DNA of 39,188 nucleotides, from IMG/VR virus record IMGVR_UViG_3300010885_050164, positions 1-39,188 of that record; one strand, written 5' to 3'. Positions 5,728 through 13,604 of this stretch are shown here, piece by piece. The translations under genes and the position numbers were made by a program. The notes under the pieces were generated by a model. That model did no database searches, had not been told where the DNA came from, and saw only the letters and a program-made list of their open reading frames with translations. The stretch comes from a virus. Positions within the stretch are counted from its first letter, which is position 1. Every line of letters starts with the position of its first letter.

Positions 5728-6329
5728 CTGTAAAGCTCCCCGCATTTGGTGCATTTATTCTGTGGTTGATAAATACAATAAACCATTCCATCACTTATAT
5801 GTTGACATCTATCAATATCAAGTTCAGATTGGTTTATTTGGATATCAGGATTGAAACCTTCTATTTTCCCTTCAAATGGAGGATAAAAATAATCAGATAT
5901 ATGTTGTTCTAATTCTTCGCATAACCTTTCTTTCCAATATTTTATTTGTGCCTCGATTAGAAATTGTTTAGTATAATAAAGTTCTTTCTCTTGTATTCGT
6001 AACCACTGACCATCAATAGAGATTTGATATGTTTCATAATATTCATTCGGTGTTTCTATTACTCTACCTTCTTTTATTTCTGTTACTAATCTGCAATATA
6101 TTTTGTCTCCAATTTTGTATTTTGGTTGAGGTTGGGACAATTCTGTTAATTTGGTAATTAATTCATCAATATTTTTGAATTGATATTCATGAAACATCCC
6201 ATCCTTATCATCGAATGAAAGAACAAAATATTTATCGGGATATCCATGCCTATAAGTAAGTCCATAATCTATAAAATTCAGTTTATCGGTTAATTTATGA
6301 GCCAATTTTAATTTATCATAATCAATCAT
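5724..6329 (-). CDS. hypothetical protein with C-terminal zinc ribbon
   Basis: About 201 residues, MIDYDKLKLAHKLTDKLNFI... . The middle is mixed alpha/beta; residues about 70-85 (KYKIGDKIYCRLVTEIKEGR) look like an SH3-type barrel. The C terminus, CQHISDG.VYC......CTKCGELYR, resembles a zinc ribbon. ATGs at 6335 and 6329 are both possible; AGGA is seven bases before 6329, which overlaps the upstream stop. AT-rich accessory gene of the leftward cluster. Function unknown. Confidence 0.65.
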   Translation of the reverse strand: MIDYDKLKLAHKLTDKLNFIDYGLTYRHGYPDKYFVLSFDDKDGMFHEYQFKNIDELITKLTELSQPQPKYKIGDKIYCRLVTEIKEGRVIETPNEYYETYQISIDGQWLRIQEKELYYTKQFLIEAQIKYWKERLCEELEQHISDYFYPPFEGKIEGFNPDIQINQSELDIDRCQHISDGMVYCIYQPQNKCTKCGELYR

Positions 6330-6507
6330 TTTCATATCCTATTGTTTTCTTCAATATATCGACATATTGTTCTTTAATTGAATCAATTAAATCGTAATAC
6401 GGTTGATTAAATTCATTATTACTTTTCCACATTAGTGGAAAACATATTGCTTCTAGTTTTCCTAATAATGTCAGCATGTCGTGTGTTAATTTTTTGTCAT
6501 TTATCAT
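6322..6507 (-). CDS. small hypothetical protein
   Basis: A 61-residue helical protein (MINDKKLTHDMLTLLGKLEA...) with a clear AGAGGA ribosome binding site upstream. Its TGA overlaps the start of the next gene. No recognisable domain; part of the leftward accessory operon driven from 6861-6889. Confidence 0.6.
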   Translation of the reverse strand: MINDKKLTHDMLTLLGKLEAICFPLMWKSNNEFNQPYYDLIDSIKEQYVDILKKTIGYEND

Positions 6508-6543
6508 TTTTTATTTCCTCTAGTTTATCCTATTGCATGATTT

Positions 6544-6705
6544 TTATTGCTTCTTCCTCAAAACATTAAACCCAATCGAACTCATATATTTTTTGCGATG
6601 CTTAAAGTTCTCAATTACGTTATCGTTTTCATCTATATATTTAATCTTTTTATTAGGCCATTTCTTATCAAGCCATTTGTATACTTCTGCGTCTATATTC
6701 ATCAT
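6544..6705 (-). CDS. small hypothetical protein (53 aa)
   Basis: A 53-codon frame, MMNIDAEVYKWLDKKWPNKK..., lysine- and asparagine-rich. It starts in an ATGA overlap with the upstream 40-codon gene and ends 37 bases before the next ribosome binding site. Composition and coupling argue that it is real; function unknown. Confidence 0.5.
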   Translation of the reverse strand: MMNIDAEVYKWLDKKWPNKKIKYIDENDNVIENFKHRKKYMSSIGFNVLRKKQ

Positions 6706-6824
6706 TCATAACTCCAATTATCACCGTCCAAATCCCATTTCTGTTCTGCAATATCTCGCTCTTCTTGTTCTATTTCATCTTCATCACCATACAGATGGTC
6801 ATATCTACCTTCGTCATAATTCAT
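6702..6824 (-). CDS. very small acidic protein, first gene of leftward accessory operon
   Basis: A 40-codon frame, MNYDEGRYDHLYGDEDEIEQ..., extremely acidic. A strong GAGGGGG ribosome binding site stands seven bases before the ATG, and a consensus promoter lies 37 bases further upstream. It is coupled to the next gene. Small acidic early phage proteins often mimic DNA or bind host proteins, but nothing specific can be claimed. Confidence 0.55.
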   Translation of the reverse strand: MNYDEGRYDHLYGDEDEIEQEERDIAEQKWDLDGDNWSYE

Positions 6825-6860
6825 ATCTACCCCCTCTAAGTTACGTACTTCAACATGATT

Positions 6861-6889
6861 AGTATACGATTGTGGCATGGCATAGTCAA
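6861..6889 (-). promoter_or_regulatory. leftward promoter of csrA/accessory cluster
   Basis: On the minus strand TTGACT (6884-6889) and TATACT (6861-6866) are separated by exactly 17 bases, a near-consensus sigma70 promoter. Downstream lie the leaderless-looking acidic gene and the whole cluster down to csrA. This suggests early, host-polymerase-dependent expression. Confidence 0.8.
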
Positions 6890-6922
6890 GACGTATTTTG
6901 ATTTATTTTTATTACATGAGAT

Positions 6923-6951
6923 TTGCTTAGGTGGCGACTGTGTTGTATGAT
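6923..6951 (+). promoter_or_regulatory. rightward promoter of late operon
   Basis: TTGCTT (6923-6928) and TATGAT (6946-6951) are separated by 17 bases. The predicted start falls inside the 12-bp palindrome at 6952-6963. It is divergent from the 6861-6889 promoter and is the only good promoter before the terminase genes. Confidence 0.6.
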
Positions 6952-6988
6952 TTTGTTAACAAACTTATCCACAGAATGTGGGGATAAA
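6952..6988. promoter_or_regulatory. palindromic operator and DnaA box pair
   Basis: TTTGTTAACAAA (6952-6963) is a perfect 12-bp palindrome at the expected transcription start. It is followed by TTATCCACA (6965-6973), a perfect DnaA box, and then by TGTGGGGATAA (6977-6987), nearly its inverted copy, so the pair can also fold into a hairpin. This may couple late transcription to the host initiator DnaA, or be part of a second origin. Confidence 0.5.
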
Positions 6989-7101
6989 TGAAATACGAAC
7001 CTTATATATATAGTATGGATGAAATGTCTAAGTTGCATGAGTATCTGTCGAGTGTTAGACTAAAGATAGAGCAGTTTAAACTTACTTTGGAGTTATCATG
7101 A
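6988..7101 (+). CDS. very small hypothetical protein (37 aa)
   Basis: A 37-codon frame, [20 protein letters not shown]..., with GGGGATAA upstream, ending in an ATGA overlap with the next gene. Helical and amphipathic. First gene of the late operon; function unknown. Confidence 0.45.
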   Translation: MKYEPYIYSMDEMSKLHEYLSSVRLKIEQFKLTLELS

Positions 7102-7277
7102 GCGATGCACCTGTTAAAAACGAAGCCTATTGCATGCCGTCTGCGTATGCTGATGTTACGCGTGCCATGAATGCTGGATCAATGTATCCAAGCTGGAATG
7201 CTAAAGCTGACAAGCAAACTAAATATCCCCTCGAAAACATGAAGGGTGCAAAAGTTCGCAAGCAAGTAATGAAATAA
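7098..7277 (+). CDS. small hypothetical protein upstream of terminase
   Basis: A 59-residue protein, [20 protein letters not shown]..., soluble, with a basic C-terminal end ([11 protein letters not shown]). It starts by ATGA coupling and ends 27 bases before the small terminase. A virion or packaging role is possible from position only. Confidence 0.55.
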   Translation: MSDAPVKNEAYCMPSAYADVTRAMNAGSMYPSWNAKADKQTKYPLENMKGAKVRKQVMK

Positions 7278-7303
7278 TCGTCTGACAATAAAGGTCTTTT
7301 ATC

Positions 7304-7669
7304 ATGCTTTTTGAAGACAAATATGAACCTTGGATGAATGAAGCGGCTATTGAAAAATTCAAAGATGGCAAGAGCATTACATCCGTTTGTTGCACGCTGG
7401 ATATTTCTCGCGACACTTATTACAGATGGAGGGATGATAAAGATCATCCTTTCTACCCTATTGCTCAGAAAGGAGAGCAATTATCCCAGCAATATTGGGA
7501 AGACCGAGGACAAGAAGGAATATTAGGCGGAATTGATAAGTTTGCCGGCAGCAGCTGGCAGTTTGTCATGAAGAACCGTTTTCGAGATAGCTATGCTGAC
7601 TCTAAACCTGCTGATGGCCAAAGTGCAGTGGAAATGCTGATTAACATGTTGGCCGAGAAAAGCAAGTAG
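7304..7669 (+). CDS. terS: terminase small subunit
   Basis: A 121-residue protein. Residues 12-45 (EAAIEKFKDGKSITSVCCTLDISRDTYYRW) form the helix-turn-helix DNA-recognition domain of small terminases, followed by a helical oligomerisation region ending GQSAVEMLINMLAEKSK. It recognises phage DNA and loads the large subunit. AAAGGTC is the upstream ribosome binding site. It ends in TAG, and the same frame stays open through 23 sense codons into the large-subunit gene. The HTH layout and the next gene make the call secure although exact family was not searched. Confidence 0.85.
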   Translation: MLFEDKYEPWMNEAAIEKFKDGKSITSVCCTLDISRDTYYRWRDDKDHPFYPIAQKGEQLSQQYWEDRGQEGILGGIDKFAGSSWQFVMKNRFRDSYADSKPADGQSAVEMLINMLAEKSK

Positions 7670-7738
7670 AATAAAGCCCGACAAGCCTCTGACTTAAAAC
7701 GCCATGCTCAAATCGTTCGGGCTACTTATGAGAGACGT

Positions 7739-9268
7739 ATGTCTGACCTTCTAAAACTCCAAGACTTCCAATTCTTCGCTGAGCACTTCTTTAAGATACG
7801 TACTAAAACCGGTCTTATAGCGCCTTTTGTAATGAATAGAGCGCAATTATATATCCATAACCGAATAGAAACGCAGCTGAAAGAAACGGGAAAGGTTCGG
7901 GCAATATGTCTAAAAGGCAGGCAACAAGGAGTTTCCACGCTAATTCAGGCACGCTACTTTCATAAGACCATCACCAATCGCGGTATTAAAACATTCATAT
8001 TGACTCATGAAGGTCAGGCCACAAAAAACTTATTTGAAATGACTAAGCGGTATTATGAGTACTTGCCTGCTGGACTTATACCGAAAGCCAATAGAGATAG
8101 TCAAAAAGAGTTAAAGTTTGAATCATTAGACTCAGGTTATGCCATTGGTACAGCCGGAGCAAAAGGAACTGGACGTAGCCAAACAGTTCAACTTCTGCAC
8201 GGAAGCGAGGTGTCTTTCTGGCCAAATGCAGCAGAGCATGCGCAGGGACTTATGCAGGCTGTTGGAGAGCAGTCCAATACCGAAATAATCCTTGAATCGA
8301 CAGCCAATGGGATAGGAAATTACTTCCATTCGGTTTGGGTCGCGGCTGAACAGGGCAAGTCAAACTTTCAGGCTATTTTTGTGCCTTGGTATTGGCAGCC
8401 AGAATATAAAGCATTTTACAATCAGCCTCAGGATGAGATACATCTGTCGGAGGAAGAACAGCAGCTAATGGATTTATACGCTGCGAACGGCATGACGCGC
8501 GAACATATTTACTGGCGACGATTTAAGATTGGTCAGTTTAGCCAAGACCATGAATTGGGCGTTAAATTATTTAATCAAGAGTATCCTTGTTGTGCAAACG
8601 ATGCATTCTTGAACCCTATTGATGACACATTTATCCAAAGCAATTATGTTATGGCGGCTCGCAAAGCTAAGATAGAAACACAGAAGACCACCCCACTAAT
8701 TATCGGCGTCGACCCTGCTATTGGCGATAACGATAGGTGCGCTATTATTAAGCGTAAAGGTCGTGTTGCTTATGACTTAGAGTTGTTGCGCAATTACAAC
8801 ACCATGGAACTTGCGGGAAAGCTAAAAACCATGATTGACCGCGAAAAGCCATCGAAAGTGTTTATTGACTGTATTGGTATTGGCGCGGGTGTTGTCGATA
8901 GATTACAAGAGATGGGATACGCCTGCGTGGTCGGTATTAATGTTGCTCGTACTGCTAATGACAAAGAGCGTTTTGGGAATTTGCGTGCTGAGTTATGGTC
9001 GGAAATGCGAGACTGGCTAATGGGTGAAATAGGGGTGCAAATACCTGATAGTGATGAATTGCATACTGATTTGTGCGGCCTTGGATATAAGCATCGCAGT
9101 AATGGACAGCTGTTGATTGAATCTAAAGACGACCTGAAGAAGCGTGGAATGCCATCCCCTGATTGTGCGGATGCATTGGCTATATCATTTGCATTTGGCA
9201 TGCATGCTGGCGACACTAACTTTGCGCCTAACTTTATGCCTGATATGCATCGTTCAATGTTTACTTAG
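7739..9268 (+). CDS. terL: terminase large subunit (packaging ATPase-nuclease)
   Basis: A 509-residue protein. The ATPase half carries a Walker A variant KGRQQGVST (59-67), a Walker B ending LLHGSEVSFW (E157), and ILESTANG (184-191, motif III). The nuclease half is RNase H-like, with IIGVDPAIGDND (D325) and VFIDCIGIG (D377), and a later acidic residue in SPDCADAL. It powers DNA packaging through the portal and cuts the concatemer, probably headful as in P22-type phages. The start ATG has GAGAGA just upstream. Full family length. Confidence 0.95.
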   Translation: MSDLLKLQDFQFFAEHFFKIRTKTGLIAPFVMNRAQLYIHNRIETQLKETGKVRAICLKGRQQGVSTLIQARYFHKTITNRGIKTFILTHEGQATKNLFEMTKRYYEYLPAGLIPKANRDSQKELKFESLDSGYAIGTAGAKGTGRSQTVQLLHGSEVSFWPNAAEHAQGLMQAVGEQSNTEIILESTANGIGNYFHSVWVAAEQGKSNFQAIFVPWYWQPEYKAFYNQPQDEIHLSEEEQQLMDLYAANGMTREHIYWRRFKIGQFSQDHELGVKLFNQEYPCCANDAFLNPIDDTFIQSNYVMAARKAKIETQKTTPLIIGVDPAIGDNDRCAIIKRKGRVAYDLELLRNYNTMELAGKLKTMIDREKPSKVFIDCIGIGAGVVDRLQEMGYACVVGINVARTANDKERFGNLRAELWSEMRDWLMGEIGVQIPDSDELHTDLCGLGYKHRSNGQLLIESKDDLKKRGMPSPDCADALAISFAFGMHAGDTNFAPNFMPDMHRSMFT

Positions 9269-9279
9269 AGGATAATATA

Positions 9280-9576
9280 ATGTGGATTGAGTATGATTTC
9301 TGTTTTAAAAATGAAATGGGCGGGAGGGAAATAGAAGAAAGAGGGATGATGAATTGTGATCATATATCATCCATAGAGATTGAGCGCCATGGTGGTGGCT
9401 ATGGAAAGGCTGTTGAGGTGTACTATCATAATCGTTATGAATCCAAAAACATATTTATATTAGATAATGAAGAATTATTATCCGTATTATGGAATGCCTT
9501 AATTGATGCATTGAAAGGCAAAGAAACAGTGTTTGCTGATGATTGTGGTTTCGTGCGCCCGCTCATGTCTATGTGA
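9280..9576 (+). CDS. hypothetical protein between terminase and portal
   Basis: A 98-residue protein with alternating charged strands (SIEIERHGGGYGKAVEVYYHNR) and an acidic middle helix (NEELLSVLWNALIDAL). TAGAGGATAATATA gives a good ribosome binding site. Its AT-rich codon use is unlike the flanking terminase and portal genes, so it may be a recently inserted accessory ('moron') gene. No known family recognised. Confidence 0.65.
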   Translation: MWIEYDFCFKNEMGGREIEERGMMNCDHISSIEIERHGGGYGKAVEVYYHNRYESKNIFILDNEELLSVLWNALIDALKGKETVFADDCGFVRPLMSM

Positions 9577-9610
9577 TACACTATTTGCATCATATTAGAT
9601 AGGACGACGT

Positions 9611-11674
9611 ATGGCACGCAAGAATCCTGAAATGGCTCAAGAGATACAAGAGTACATTGCTACATTTGACAATTATTGGAAAGATAACAAAAACACTTAT
9701 AATGAGTTTGTTCAGTTTGTCTTTGGCAATCAATGGCTAGACGAAGAAGCTCGAGTATTTGAAACTTATAAAAAAATACCGCTTACTTTTAACAAGCTAG
9801 CTCCTATGGCAAATCACCTACTGGGTGAGCAACGTCAAAATACACCCACACTAAACTGTGAGCCAGATGAATCAGTCCCCGAACAAACAGCAGAGGTTCG
9901 TACTGCTTTGGTCAAAGACATCACGCTAAATTCGGACACCAATGTCGTATTTCAAACTGCGTTTCAATCCTCCATTGTTGGTGGCTTCGGTGCATTCTAT
10001 GTTGACATAGATTATGAAAATGATTCAAGCTTCAATAAGGTTATCCGTATCAAAAAGATGGAAATCCCTACGCGTTGTTATTGGGATGTGAGCTCTATAT
10101 CTCCGTGCAAGACTGATGGTATGTATTGTGGGTTTCGCACGCGCATGTCGCGCAAGAAGTTCCGAGCCTTATATGGAAAAAAAGTAGAACAAGATATTCC
10201 TCCTAGTAACATTGAAGAAGGTAGTGTGTTCAATGATGACGAATCAGTAACGATTACGACGCATTGGAAGCGTATTTATGAGCGCGATAAACTTTACAAG
10301 CTTAGCAATGGTCGCGTGGTAAATAGGCAAGAGTTTAAGTTGTTGGAGCGCATCAATGTTGACGATCACGATATGTTATTGGATGGTGGTCAGCTCGTTA
10401 CGGTGGAAGATGAGAGAGATGCGCCAAAATATAAAGTTAAGAAAATGATGTATGCGGGGGACTATGAGTTGGAGTCTGAGGACTTTCCTAGTGAACAATT
10501 GCCGCTGGTGTTTGTTGATCAAAACTCATTTTTCAACAAAGAGGGCACACAAGTTTGTCGACCATTCTTTAAAGACACGAAAGACGCTCAAAGATATATC
10601 AATTATCTCGGTACTCAGTCTGCCTATTTGGTTAAAATTGGTCGGTACGACCAGTTTCTTATTGCCGCCGGGAATGCGCGCTCGAATGATACAGCACAAA
10701 TATGGCGTGACCCTTCCAACATTCAGGGTGGATTGAAGTTTGATGAAGTGCCATCAGGATTTATACCTCAGCAGTTGAAGCCACCAGAGCTATCTGTGTC
10801 ACTAACGCAGCAATACGAGCGCGCCGAGCGTGACATTCAAACATGTACCGGTATGTACAACACAATGATGGGCGACCAAGGTGCGGAAACGTCTAAAATT
10901 GCTATTGATGCACGCACTAAACGCGGTAATTATAACACTCATCTTCCTTTTGATAGCCTTAATCGCGCCATTGCTGTTTGCGGTCAGATTGTTAATGAAA
11001 TGATACCTAAAGTTTATGATACTGAACGGACATTGATGCTGAATATGAAAGAAAAAGGCATGACTGCTGTTCCAATAAACAAGCCTATGGATGAATACGG
11101 TTCGCAAATACAAAATGACATGACTGAGGGTCGATATACTATCCGATTGCAGCCTGGACCAAGCTGGGAAGGGCAGAAACAAGAGGCGCTCGACTCTATG
11201 CAGCTTATTTTGCAGGCTAATCCACAATTATTTAACCTTATGGCTGATTTGTATGTTGAAAATCTACCTCTTAGCAATAATTTAGAGCTAAGGAATCGAT
11301 TGAAGACGATTGTTCCGCCTGAAATCATTGAAGCCGGCAAGACTGGTGAGCCTGTTCCTCCGAAACCGCAGCCGCCAGACCCTATGATTATGATAAAGAT
11401 GCAAGAAGTTAAGATTAAACAGCAGGCATTAGAGCTCGAACAAGAAAAGTTGCAGATGGAAGCTCATGAGAAAGGGCAGGATATACAGATGAAGTGGGGC
11501 GAGATTGAGGCCAAGAAGCAGGCTGCCGCTGCTGAATTGCAGGAAATGGAGCTTAAATATCTGGCTGAAATGCATCGTACGGTATCGGACGAGCAAATAG
11601 CGCATGCAAATAATTTAGTTAAACTGTTAACGCACAAGCAAAAGGAAAAGACACATGAGTCTAAAGAACATTGA
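9611..11674 (+). CDS. P22-type portal protein
   Basis: A 687-residue protein of P22 gp1 length. Residues 1-500 show the P22-type portal pattern (FGNQWLDEEARVFETYKKIPLTFNKLAPMANHLLGEQRQNTP at about 38-80; NIEGGL-like segments later; IAIDARTKRGNYNTHLPFDSL). The last 120 residues form a long charged coiled coil (KIKQQALELEQEKLQMEAHE), like the P22 portal barrel that runs into the capsid. It is the dodecameric DNA channel. The C terminus overlaps the scaffold gene by 20 bases. Confidence 0.92.
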   Translation: MARKNPEMAQEIQEYIATFDNYWKDNKNTYNEFVQFVFGNQWLDEEARVFETYKKIPLTFNKLAPMANHLLGEQRQNTPTLNCEPDESVPEQTAEVRTALVKDITLNSDTNVVFQTAFQSSIVGGFGAFYVDIDYENDSSFNKVIRIKKMEIPTRCYWDVSSISPCKTDGMYCGFRTRMSRKKFRALYGKKVEQDIPPSNIEEGSVFNDDESVTITTHWKRIYERDKLYKLSNGRVVNRQEFKLLERINVDDHDMLLDGGQLVTVEDERDAPKYKVKKMMYAGDYELESEDFPSEQLPLVFVDQNSFFNKEGTQVCRPFFKDTKDAQRYINYLGTQSAYLVKIGRYDQFLIAAGNARSNDTAQIWRDPSNIQGGLKFDEVPSGFIPQQLKPPELSVSLTQQYERAERDIQTCTGMYNTMMGDQGAETSKIAIDARTKRGNYNTHLPFDSLNRAIAVCGQIVNEMIPKVYDTERTLMLNMKEKGMTAVPINKPMDEYGSQIQNDMTEGRYTIRLQPGPSWEGQKQEALDSMQLILQANPQLFNLMADLYVENLPLSNNLELRNRLKTIVPPEIIEAGKTGEPVPPKPQPPDPMIMIKMQEVKIKQQALELEQEKLQMEAHEKGQDIQMKWGEIEAKKQAAAAELQEMELKYLAEMHRTVSDEQIAHANNLVKLLTHKQKEKTHESKEH

Positions 11675-12476
11675 TGATATGTTGGTGGCTGATATGACCG
11701 GCTTGGTTCCAGAGCCTGTTCCATTGGTAAATGACGAGCCAGTGGATGTGCTTGATACCCCTGTGTATTTGGCGCCCAACTTAGAGGAATCAGAGCCAGA
11801 GGTAGTCAAGGAGGAGGCTGTCGTCGATGACTACGGCACAGAGGTAATCAAGCAAGAAAGAGTTTATACGGAATCTGAAGTGCAGGCAATGATTCGTGAG
11901 CGTGTAAGTCGCATGAAGCAGCCTTCATCAGAACCACAGCATCAGGCAGTGGCGCCACAAAATTTTGAATATGATGCTAATAATTCTGATTCATGGGAAG
12001 CGCAATTAGAAGCATTTAATGAATCTTGGTTTAATAAACGTCAGCAACGTGAAATGCAAGTTGAACAGCAAAGACGTGAAGAAGAAGCTAATGCTAATTT
12101 TGAGATGAAGTTTAATCAAGGCGCTGCTAAATATGCTGACTTCGAGCAAGTAGTATTAGGGAAGCCATTGACACCGCAAATGGTGACGGCAACTCGTGGG
12201 ATGGATAATCCGGCGGCTTTTATTTACGCGGCTGCTAAAACACAATCTGCGGAATTGGAAAGGATTTCTAAAATATACGATCCATTTGCGCAAGCCATTG
12301 AGTTAGGACGATTAGAAGAGCGTATGCGCAAAGCAAGACCATCAACAACACAAGCTCCTAGGCCTATTGACACGCCCAAAGGTGATGTGTCGGAGAAAGT
12401 TGAGCGCACTTGGTCAATTGATGATAAGTTGCGGCAGATTGAGAAACAGCAGCGGCAAGATAGATTGCGTAGATAA
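11655..12476 (+). CDS. scaffolding protein
   Basis: A 273-residue acidic-then-helical protein between portal and coat, the P22 scaffold (gp8) position. The N-terminal 75 residues are acidic and disordered (LVPEPVPLVNDEPVDVLD...), the middle is a long coiled coil (QQREMQVEQQRREEEANANF), and the C terminus is a short basic helix pair (WSIDDKLRQIEKQQRQDRLRR), matching the coat-binding end of P22 scaffold. It directs procapsid assembly. The assignment rests on position and architecture. Confidence 0.85.
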   Translation: MSLKNIDDMLVADMTGLVPEPVPLVNDEPVDVLDTPVYLAPNLEESEPEVVKEEAVVDDYGTEVIKQERVYTESEVQAMIRERVSRMKQPSSEPQHQAVAPQNFEYDANNSDSWEAQLEAFNESWFNKRQQREMQVEQQRREEEANANFEMKFNQGAAKYADFEQVVLGKPLTPQMVTATRGMDNPAAFIYAAAKTQSAELERISKIYDPFAQAIELGRLEERMRKARPSTTQAPRPIDTPKGDVSEKVERTWSIDDKLRQIEKQQRQDRLRR

Positions 12477-12482
12477 TTAATT

Positions 12483-12511
12483 CGAGCCCTTAGGTGGGCT
12501 CGTGTTCTTTT
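12483..12511 (+). terminator. terminator after scaffold gene, overlapping HNH stop codon
   Basis: CGAGCCC (12483-12489), loop TTAGGT, GGGCTCG (12496-12502), then TGTTCTTTT: a Rho-independent terminator for rightward transcription. The loop bases 12490-12492 are also the stop codon of the leftward HNH gene, so the two features are interleaved. Confidence 0.75.
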
Positions 12512-13044
12512 AGGTAATTAGTAGCTTTAATTAGTAGGGCCGATGAGTCTTTAAAGAAACCAAGCCCCGAATTACAATCTTGACAAAGAAGTTCACGAGC
12601 CCTCCCAGTAATATGGCAGTGATCAACAGCCAAAGACTTAACATCTTTTCCATTATTTGATTTCCTAATACTTTTTTCTCCACAAATAGCGCATAGACCT
12701 TTTTGTTTGTCCCACATGGCTTGATAATCTTCCATGCCGTTCATCCCTTTGAAGTTCACTCTAATATTTCTATCTCGCGCGCAAAGTTTGCAATTTATTT
12801 GCAAATACCTATCAACTTGACGCTGATAAGTCTCTTCCTCTCTTAGATACCCGTGAACTTTGCAAAACTTCACTATTCCTTCCGGAAAAGGGACGTCAGG
12901 AACATAATTGGGAGGACCTTCGTGATTTGATAAATCATAAGACTTTCTCATATTCCATCTATATCGATGCATGGTACAAATGACGCCATTAGCATGGTTT
13001 TTACAATTAGAAACTTGACAATATTTAAATCGATTAACAGGCAT
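12490..13044 (-). CDS. HNH homing-type endonuclease (endonuclease VII fold)
   Basis: A 184-residue protein. The N-terminal part has a zinc-finger-like CQVSNC..HANGVICTMHRYR segment. The C-terminal part is an endonuclease VII-type HNH domain: CAICGEKS, then VDHCHITGRARELLCQDCNSGLGFF. The frame is open to 13110, but GAGAGG six bases before the ATG at 13044 decides the start. It is on the strand opposite to the head genes and separates scaffold from coat. Such free-standing phage HNH enzymes spread by cutting relatives that lack them. Here it lies about 250 bp upstream of a group I intron in the coat gene, whose invasion it may drive. Confidence 0.88.
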   Translation of the reverse strand: MPVNRFKYCQVSNCKNHANGVICTMHRYRWNMRKSYDLSNHEGPPNYVPDVPFPEGIVKFCKVHGYLREEETYQRQVDRYLQINCKLCARDRNIRVNFKGMNGMEDYQAMWDKQKGLCAICGEKSIRKSNNGKDVKSLAVDHCHITGRARELLCQDCNSGLGFFKDSSALLIKATNYLKEHEPT

Positions 13045-13075
13045 AATACACCTCTCTAGTGTTCTCATTGAAAGG

Positions 13076-13131
13076 TCTTTAGCCAAACTGGTGAGATTCC
13101 AGTAATTCACGCTGCAGGCGCTAGGCTAAGA
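13076..13131. other. three-way-junction-like inverted repeats upstream of coat gene
   Basis: TCTTTAGCC (13076-13084) and GGCTAAGA (13124-13131) close a junction that holds ACTGG-TGAGATT-CCAGT (13087-13103) and CGC-TGCAG-GCG (13110-13120). It covers the promoter-proximal side of the HNH gene. The 5-bp stem and 7-base loop recall an anticodon arm, but the loop lacks T33, and no other tRNA arm fits. Role unknown. Confidence 0.35.
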
Positions 13132-13139
13132 CATAAATA

Positions 13140-13168
13140 TTGTAACATAAACAAACTAATGTCATAAT
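13140..13168 (+). promoter_or_regulatory. promoter for coat gene
   Basis: TTGTAA (13140-13145), 17 bases, CATAAT (13163-13168), with TG at 13160-13161 making an extended -10. It would restore transcription of the coat gene after the upstream terminator and HNH insertion. Below it, 13171-13260 contains short hairpins (TGACG...CGTCA; TCCC-TTTG-GGGA) and no gene. Confidence 0.5.
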
Positions 13169-13290
13169 AAAAATGACGTGTAATCCCCGTGCTTCCCGTC
13201 AGGCACAAAAAGGCGTGTACTTTATCTTCCGCCGGATAACAAAAACGGTCCCTTTGGGGAAATTATTTTTTATCTAATCGGAGAAATAAA

Positions 13291-13345
13291 GTGGCCAACG
13301 CATTCCAGACCACGCAGTATATACTCGATGAAGTGTTTGTTAGGT
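13291..13345 (+). CDS. major coat protein, exon 1
   Basis: GTG start with GGAGA six bases upstream. It encodes MANAFQTTQYILDEVFVR plus the first base of codon 19. The reading frame then stops within three codons inside the intron (TTA ATT TGA). Joining 13345 to 13605 restores a continuous frame ...EVFVR-Y-INYLNFAKVANR..., which fits the conserved N terminus of P22-type coat proteins (helix, then 'N.L.F.K.VNR'). Total spliced protein is 420 residues, near the 430 of P22 gp5. The P1 pairing of AGGT with GCCT puts the splice after T13345. Confidence 0.85.
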
Positions 13346-13604
13346 TAATTTGAGGCCTCTTTGCAAAGTAATTTGCAATCGATACCGGGTGAACTCAGGG
13401 AACATCTCAAGCAGACAATCCTGAGCCAAGCTACAGAAATGTAGAAGGTGCAACGACTATCCAGCAATGGAGTACACTCAAGTGAGTGGAAGCGCCCGGC
13501 CCCTAACCAGCGATGGAAGGGTGAAGATATAGTCTGTTCTCTTAAGCGATTAAGAGCTGCTGAAAGGCGGGCTTGGCAGTAACGAAGCCGGGTTGAACAA
13601 AAAG
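13346..13604 (+). ncRNA. group I self-splicing intron in coat gene
   Basis: A 259-nt intron. Exon end AGGT pairs with GCCT of the guide sequence, with the expected T-G wobble at the 5' splice site (P1). P2 is TTGCAAA-GTAA-TTTGCAA (13361-13378). AATCCTGAGCC is the conserved Q element and CTACA-GAAA-TGTAG is a P6-type hairpin. GCAACGACTATCC and GAAGATATAGTC are the R and S elements that form the guanosine-binding P7. CACTC-AAGT-GAGTG is an extra P7-region hairpin. CTCTTAA-GCGA-TTAAGAG is P9 with a GNRA loop. The intron ends in G (13604). It has no internal reading frame of its own. Confidence 0.92.

Noticed and set aside
6533-6862. 109-codon plus-strand frame in the divergent accessory region
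   Set aside because: It runs antisense to three coupled minus-strand small genes with good ribosome binding sites and encodes a His/Leu/Ser-rich product without a start signal.
13087-13103. tRNA anticodon arm (5-bp stem, 7-base loop) upstream of coat
   Set aside because: The loop lacks T at position 33 on either strand, and no acceptor, D or T arm can be placed around it.
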